DNA of 6,581 bases from Burkholderiales bacterium (GTDB lineage: Bacteria > Pseudomonadota > Gammaproteobacteria > Burkholderiales > CAIKXV01), in assembly GCA_019751575.1 (NCBI GenBank), contig JAIENF010000331.1:1-6581 (forward strand), given 5' to 3'. Below, in pieces: positions 5,755 to 6,581 of this stretch. Below the pieces are notes generated by a model that was not told the origin of the DNA, did not search any database, and was given only the letters and a program-made list of their open reading frames with translations. The position numbers and the translations under genes are program-made. The stretch's first letter is position 1. Each line of letters opens with the position of its first letter.

Positions 5755-6581
5755 GCCGCATCGAGCCTTCGCCCGGCGTGCTCGACCCGCTGGCTGCGCA
5801 GCCGGCGAATGAAGCCGAGGTCGCCCCGCCCGCTCAGCTGCCGCCGGCTCCACCCGGCGCATCCACTTCATCCCTGTTCAACCCTGCGACGCGCAATCGC
5901 GACATTGCGCTGGGCGTGCTCTGCGCGGCGGTGCTGCTGCTCGCCTTCTTCGCCTGGGACGGGCACCGCGACCGCAACAAGCTCCGCCAGGAACTGGCGC
6001 AGCGCCTGTCCGCAGCGGACGACCTCGGGCGCCAGACGCAGGCACTGGCACAGGGGGCACAGCGCACCGTACGCGAGATGGAAGTCGCGCTCGACGCGGT
6101 CCAGGCACAGCTCGCCGAGTCGCAGAGCCAGCAGCTCGCGCTCGAGGCCCTCTACCAGGACCTCGCGCGCGGACGCGACGAGGCTGCGCTGGCCGAGATC
6201 GAGCAGTCGCTGGTCGCAGCCAACCAGCAACTCGTGCTGGCCGGCAACGTGCGCGTCGCGCTGATCGCGCTGCAGAGCGCCGACGCGCGGCTCGCGCTGA
6301 TCGACCGGGCACAGTTCGCGCCGTTGCGGCGGGCGCTGGCGGCAGACACCGAGCGCCTGCAACGGGTGCCGTTGCTCGATACCGTGGGCATCGCGATGCG
6401 GCTCGATCGCGCGGTCGCCGGCATCGATGCACTGACCACGTTGCCGGGCGGTGCGCCGGCTGTCGCAGGTGCCGGTCCGGATGGCAATCCGGTGCGGGCC
6501 GACGCGGCGGGCGCACCCGGGACGGCCTCGACCGCGAGCGCGGCAGCGGAGCCGGCCGGCGACGGCTGGCGCGCGACGCTC
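5751..6581 (+). CDS. hemX: HemX-like inner-membrane protein (uroporphyrinogen-III C-methyltransferase-related), truncated by window edge
   Basis: 277 codons are open from ATG 5751 to the right edge with no stop. The ATG shares the hemD stop (ATGA, 5751-5754). The layout is that of HemX: a Pro/Ala-rich cytoplasmic N-terminus (1-50), one membrane helix (about 51-69, DIALGVLCAAVLLLAFFAW), a long Gln/Ala/Leu-rich predicted coiled coil (about 73-140), then the conserved periplasmic helical part with ANQQLVLAGNVRVALIALQSADARL at about 157-181. Residues 231-270 are a low-complexity Ala/Gly/Pro linker before GDGWRATL. HemX is often annotated as a uroporphyrinogen methyltransferase because of its operon position, but this protein shows no SAM-methyltransferase fold in the visible part. 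A scaffold or helper role in haem synthesis is the more cautious reading. A hemY-type gene often follows in relatives but lies outside the window. Confidence 0.88.
   Translation, partial: MSRIEPSPGVLDPLAAQPANEAEVAPPAQLPPAPPGASTSSLFNPATRNRDIALGVLCAAVLLLAFFAWDGHRDRNKLRQELAQRLSAADDLGRQTQALAQGAQRTVREMEVALDAVQAQLAESQSQQLALEALYQDLARGRDEAALAEIEQSLVAANQQLVLAGNVRVALIALQSADARLALIDRAQFAPLRRALAADTERLQRVPLLDTVGIAMRLDRAVAGIDALTTLPGGAPAVAGAGPDGNPVRADAAGAPGTASTASAAAEPAGDGWRATL

Noticed and set aside
5751..6581. HemX as a true uroporphyrinogen-III methyltransferase
   Set aside because: The visible part has a membrane helix and a coiled coil with no SAM-binding glycine loop or other methyltransferase motif; that name is inherited from operon position.

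Overview
The window comes from a G+C-rich, oxygen-tolerant anoxygenic phototroph of the Pseudomonadota, most likely a betaproteobacterium of the Rubrivivax/Burkholderiales type. Three things point there: the aerobic cyclase AcsF, the purple-bacterial proteins PuhE, CrtI and CrtB, and a hemC-hemD-hemX run of the kind found in Beta- and Gammaproteobacteria. No 16S or other strong marker is present, so the placement is an inference. All seven genes lie on the + strand and there is almost no non-coding DNA.

Left part (1-3919) is one end of a photosynthesis gene cluster: the 3' end of acsF, then puhE, crtI and crtB. The gaps are 39 bases, 7 bases and then an 8-base overlap, so the four genes look like one transcription unit. 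AcsF builds the isocyclic ring of bacteriochlorophyll. PuhE is a membrane protein tied to photosynthetic complex assembly. CrtB makes phytoene and CrtI desaturates it to the coloured carotenoid backbone.

A 108-base gap (3920-4027) is the only substantial intergenic region. It holds a perfect 12-base direct repeat, a plausible extended -10 promoter, and a five-codon reading frame whose stop codon overlaps the hemC start.

Right part (4028-6581) is the general tetrapyrrole unit: hemC, hemD (GTG start, 4-base overlap) and hemX (ATGA overlap, cut off by the window edge). HemC and HemD convert porphobilinogen to uroporphyrinogen III, the common precursor of haem, sirohaem, cobalamin and bacteriochlorophyll. 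The window therefore joins early tetrapyrrole synthesis directly to late bacteriochlorophyll and carotenoid synthesis.

I see no mobile element, RNA gene, CRISPR array or clearly new multi-gene system. The items most worth checking are the photosynthesis/hem junction and the small structures in the hemC leader.
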